DNA of 64,000 nt from Lacihabitans sp. CS3-21 (GTDB lineage Bacteria; Bacteroidota; Bacteroidia; Cytophagales; Spirosomataceae). The notes beneath the pieces are model-generated. The model was not told the DNA's origin. It ran no database searches and saw only the letters and a list, made by a program, of their open reading frames with translations. Every line of letters begins with the position of its first letter. Position 1 is the stretch's first letter. This document shows, piece by piece, positions 62,594 to 64,000 of the stretch. A program made the translations under genes and the position numbers. Location: positions 88,288 to 152,287 of the forward strand of contig NZ_RJUD01000007.1 of NCBI RefSeq assembly GCF_024343675.1. The letters are read 5' to 3'.

Positions 62594-63583
62594 TCAAACC
62601 AACAATCCAATTGTTTTAGCATGTTGAATGGCTTCATCAGTATGTTGCGACTGAAAGGTTTTTATAGATTTATTTTGTATTGAATTTAGGGTTTCAGTAG
62701 TAAAATCTGCTTTTTCCAAACTAATATTTCGAATATAAACCGCCACAATCTGCTCAGGATATTTATTGGCTATGGAGGCATAAATTTGCGGGTCACTTTG
62801 CGAATTATCGCCAAGCAATACGAACCTTTGTCTCGGAAAAGCCTTCAGAATTCTCGTCACCCTGTTGAGCTTTCCTTCGTGTTTGGTTTTGCCTGTTTTC
62901 AACAATTGATACCACTTCTTTATATTATTCAACAAAAAAGCCCCTTTTGGCAAGCCGTTGTGCTTAAAAAAAGCATTCAAATCATCATATAGATTCCACT
63001 CGCTACTCGAAACATAGAAAAAAGGATTCGGCACGTTTGGTTCTGTATGGGTAAGAGCCAGCAACTTGTAAAATTTCACCACATCGGCAAAAGTTTTGCG
63101 GCTACGTGGATTTTTGGTGAACATCACCCGGAGTTTTTTACCTGTGTGGGCCGAATGCGAAACCAAAACGGTATCGTCTATATCCGAAATGAAACCATAT
63201 TGTGTAGCATGTGGAACAAATAGCTTTCCTTCTCCACTAGTTTTCTTATATCCCTGACCATCAACCAAATGCACTTCAATCAAATGCCAACCCGCGTCTA
63301 TTTCAAAATCCGATTGCCACTCAAATTTAAAAAAACCATCCACCTCAGTGGTGGCATGAAGTGTTTGATTTTGCCACTGCAAACTCAATTGTACATGTGG
63401 TACAGGTTTAACTAAAAATAATCTGGCTAAATGTATAATATTACTGATGGGATTATTGTTAAATTTACTCGGACGCACAGATTTCCCAGCCAAAACATGA
63501 CCATACACTACCAGGTTATTTTGGTGTCCATAACCATGATATACTTTTACAGTTGCAACAGCATGTTCAATTTCATTTTTCAT
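62594..63583 (-). CDS. App1-type phosphatidate phosphatase (DUF2183)
   Basis: A 329-residue protein. The ATG at 63583 is preferred over an upstream TTG. Residues about 5-120 are beta-rich; the HAD-like catalytic domain starts at the DxDxT motif SDIDDTV (Asp134, Asp136, Thr138), then has YVSSSEWNLYDDL and the late VLLGDNSQSDP. App1 enzymes dephosphorylate phosphatidic acid to diacylglycerol. The divergent gene next to it encodes a diacylglycerol-kinase-like protein that would catalyse the reverse step. Confidence 0.88.
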   Translation of the reverse strand: MKNEIEHAVATVKVYHGYGHQNNLVVYGHVLAGKSVRPSKFNNNPISNIIHLARLFLVKPVPHVQLSLQWQNQTLHATTEVDGFFKFEWQSDFEIDAGWHLIEVHLVDGQGYKKTSGEGKLFVPHATQYGFISDIDDTVLVSHSAHTGKKLRVMFTKNPRSRKTFADVVKFYKLLALTHTEPNVPNPFFYVSSSEWNLYDDLNAFFKHNGLPKGAFLLNNIKKWYQLLKTGKTKHEGKLNRVTRILKAFPRQRFVLLGDNSQSDPQIYASIANKYPEQIVAVYIRNISLEKADFTTETLNSIQNKSIKTFQSQHTDEAIQHAKTIGLLV

Positions 63584-63584
63584 T

Positions 63585-64000
63585 ATGACATCAAAAAACT
63601 TAAAAGTACTTTTTGTAATTAATGCTGGTTCAGGCAATAATACGATTGACTGGACCTCCTTGGTTACCAATTATTTTTCAAATCTTAGCAACACCATAGA
63701 TTTTTACAATCTCACACCAACTTGCAACATTTCAACCATAAAAGCAAAGATAAAGTTGTTTAAACCTGATTGTGTGGCTGCAGTCGGTGGTGATGGTACC
63801 ATAAAACTGGTGGCTGAATGTTTGATAAAAACCAAAATCCTTTTGGGCATCATTCCAGCCGGATCAGCCAACGGACTTGCAAAGGAACTCGGAATAAGTG
63901 AAAATCCTACAAAAGCTTTGGATATACTCTTGCAGGCTTTCTCAAAAAAGATTCATATCACACGAATCAATGAGCAACTCTGCATTCATTTGAGTGATAT
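63585..64000 (+). CDS. Diacylglycerol kinase-family lipid kinase (5' part only)
   Basis: The gene starts at an ATG at 63585 and runs off the right edge, leaving 138 residues. LKVLFVINAGSGNN, AAVGGDGTIKLVAECL and IIPAGSANGLAKELG are the three signature motifs of the DAGK catalytic domain (GGDGT binds ATP; PxGSxN is near the active site). Related lipid kinases phosphorylate diacylglycerol or other lipids. It is divergent from the App1 gene, with a single base between the two start codons. Confidence 0.9.
   Translation, partial: MTSKNLKVLFVINAGSGNNTIDWTSLVTNYFSNLSNTIDFYNLTPTCNISTIKAKIKLFKPDCVAAVGGDGTIKLVAECLIKTKILLGIIPAGSANGLAKELGISENPTKALDILLQAFSKKIHITRINEQLCIHLSD

Overview
The window comes from a chromosome of the phylum Bacteroidota, most likely a gliding member of the Cytophagales. 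The evidence is the giant type IX secretion translocon SprA, the gliding ABC permease GldF, two DUF4199 membrane proteins, promoter boxes of the TAnnTTTG type, the near absence of Shine-Dalgarno sequences, and AT-rich DNA. The order-level placement is inference. About 57 protein genes and one tRNA can be supported, and the two outermost genes are cut by the window edges.

Layout. 1-5 kb: an inorganic-carbon uptake pair (dabA then dabB, dabB cut), a small exported protein and a neutral ceramidase-like lipid hydrolase. 5-8.4 kb: a MarR regulator, a HEAT-like protein, a small tyrosine phosphatase, the divisome protein DivIC/FtsB and enolase, whose 3' end carries a 21-bp tandem array. 8.6-17.5 kb: a secreted rhodanese-thioredoxin fusion, ruvA and sprA. 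17.6-25.2 kb: a secreted beta-propeller, miaE with an RND exporter, the overlapping set ispD-yjjX-meaB, and queA. 25.3-29.7 kb: a packed operon of a degenerate dihydroorotase, two DUF4199 proteins, gldF and phzF, preceded by gcvH. 29.8-32.5 kb: cbb3 oxidase assembly genes ccoI-ccoS with a Crp/Fnr-like palindrome upstream. 32.6-38.5 kb: a glycosylation operon (OmpA/PD40 protein, GT2, GT39, GT2, a 62-residue protein). 38.7-46.3 kb: etfBA, a TPR protein with asparaginase, tRNA-Ser, an OmpA lipoprotein and a P2-type cation ATPase. 46.4-52.2 kb: a D-galactarate/D-glucarate operon (GntP permease, UxaA/GarD-type dehydratase, glucarate dehydratase, 5-dehydro-4-deoxyglucarate dehydratase) with repeats in every internal gap and a repeat inside one gene. 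52.8-59.7 kb: small stress- and metal-type proteins, a MacAB-like exporter and a pterin dehydratase. 59.7-64 kb: an aldehyde dehydrogenase and a 55-residue protein bracketed by three copies of a structured repeat, then a divergent lipid pair (App1-type phosphatase and diacylglycerol kinase).

The galactarate/glucarate operon makes 2,5-dioxopentanoate, but its dehydrogenase is not in the operon; the aldehyde dehydrogenase at 60-61.5 kb is a candidate. SprA and GldF tie the strain to type IX secretion and gliding. The strongest candidate for something undescribed is the roughly 220-280 bp repeat with three copies at 59.7-62.6 kb: the copies differ in sequence, but an outer stem is kept by paired base changes, which suggests selection on structure.
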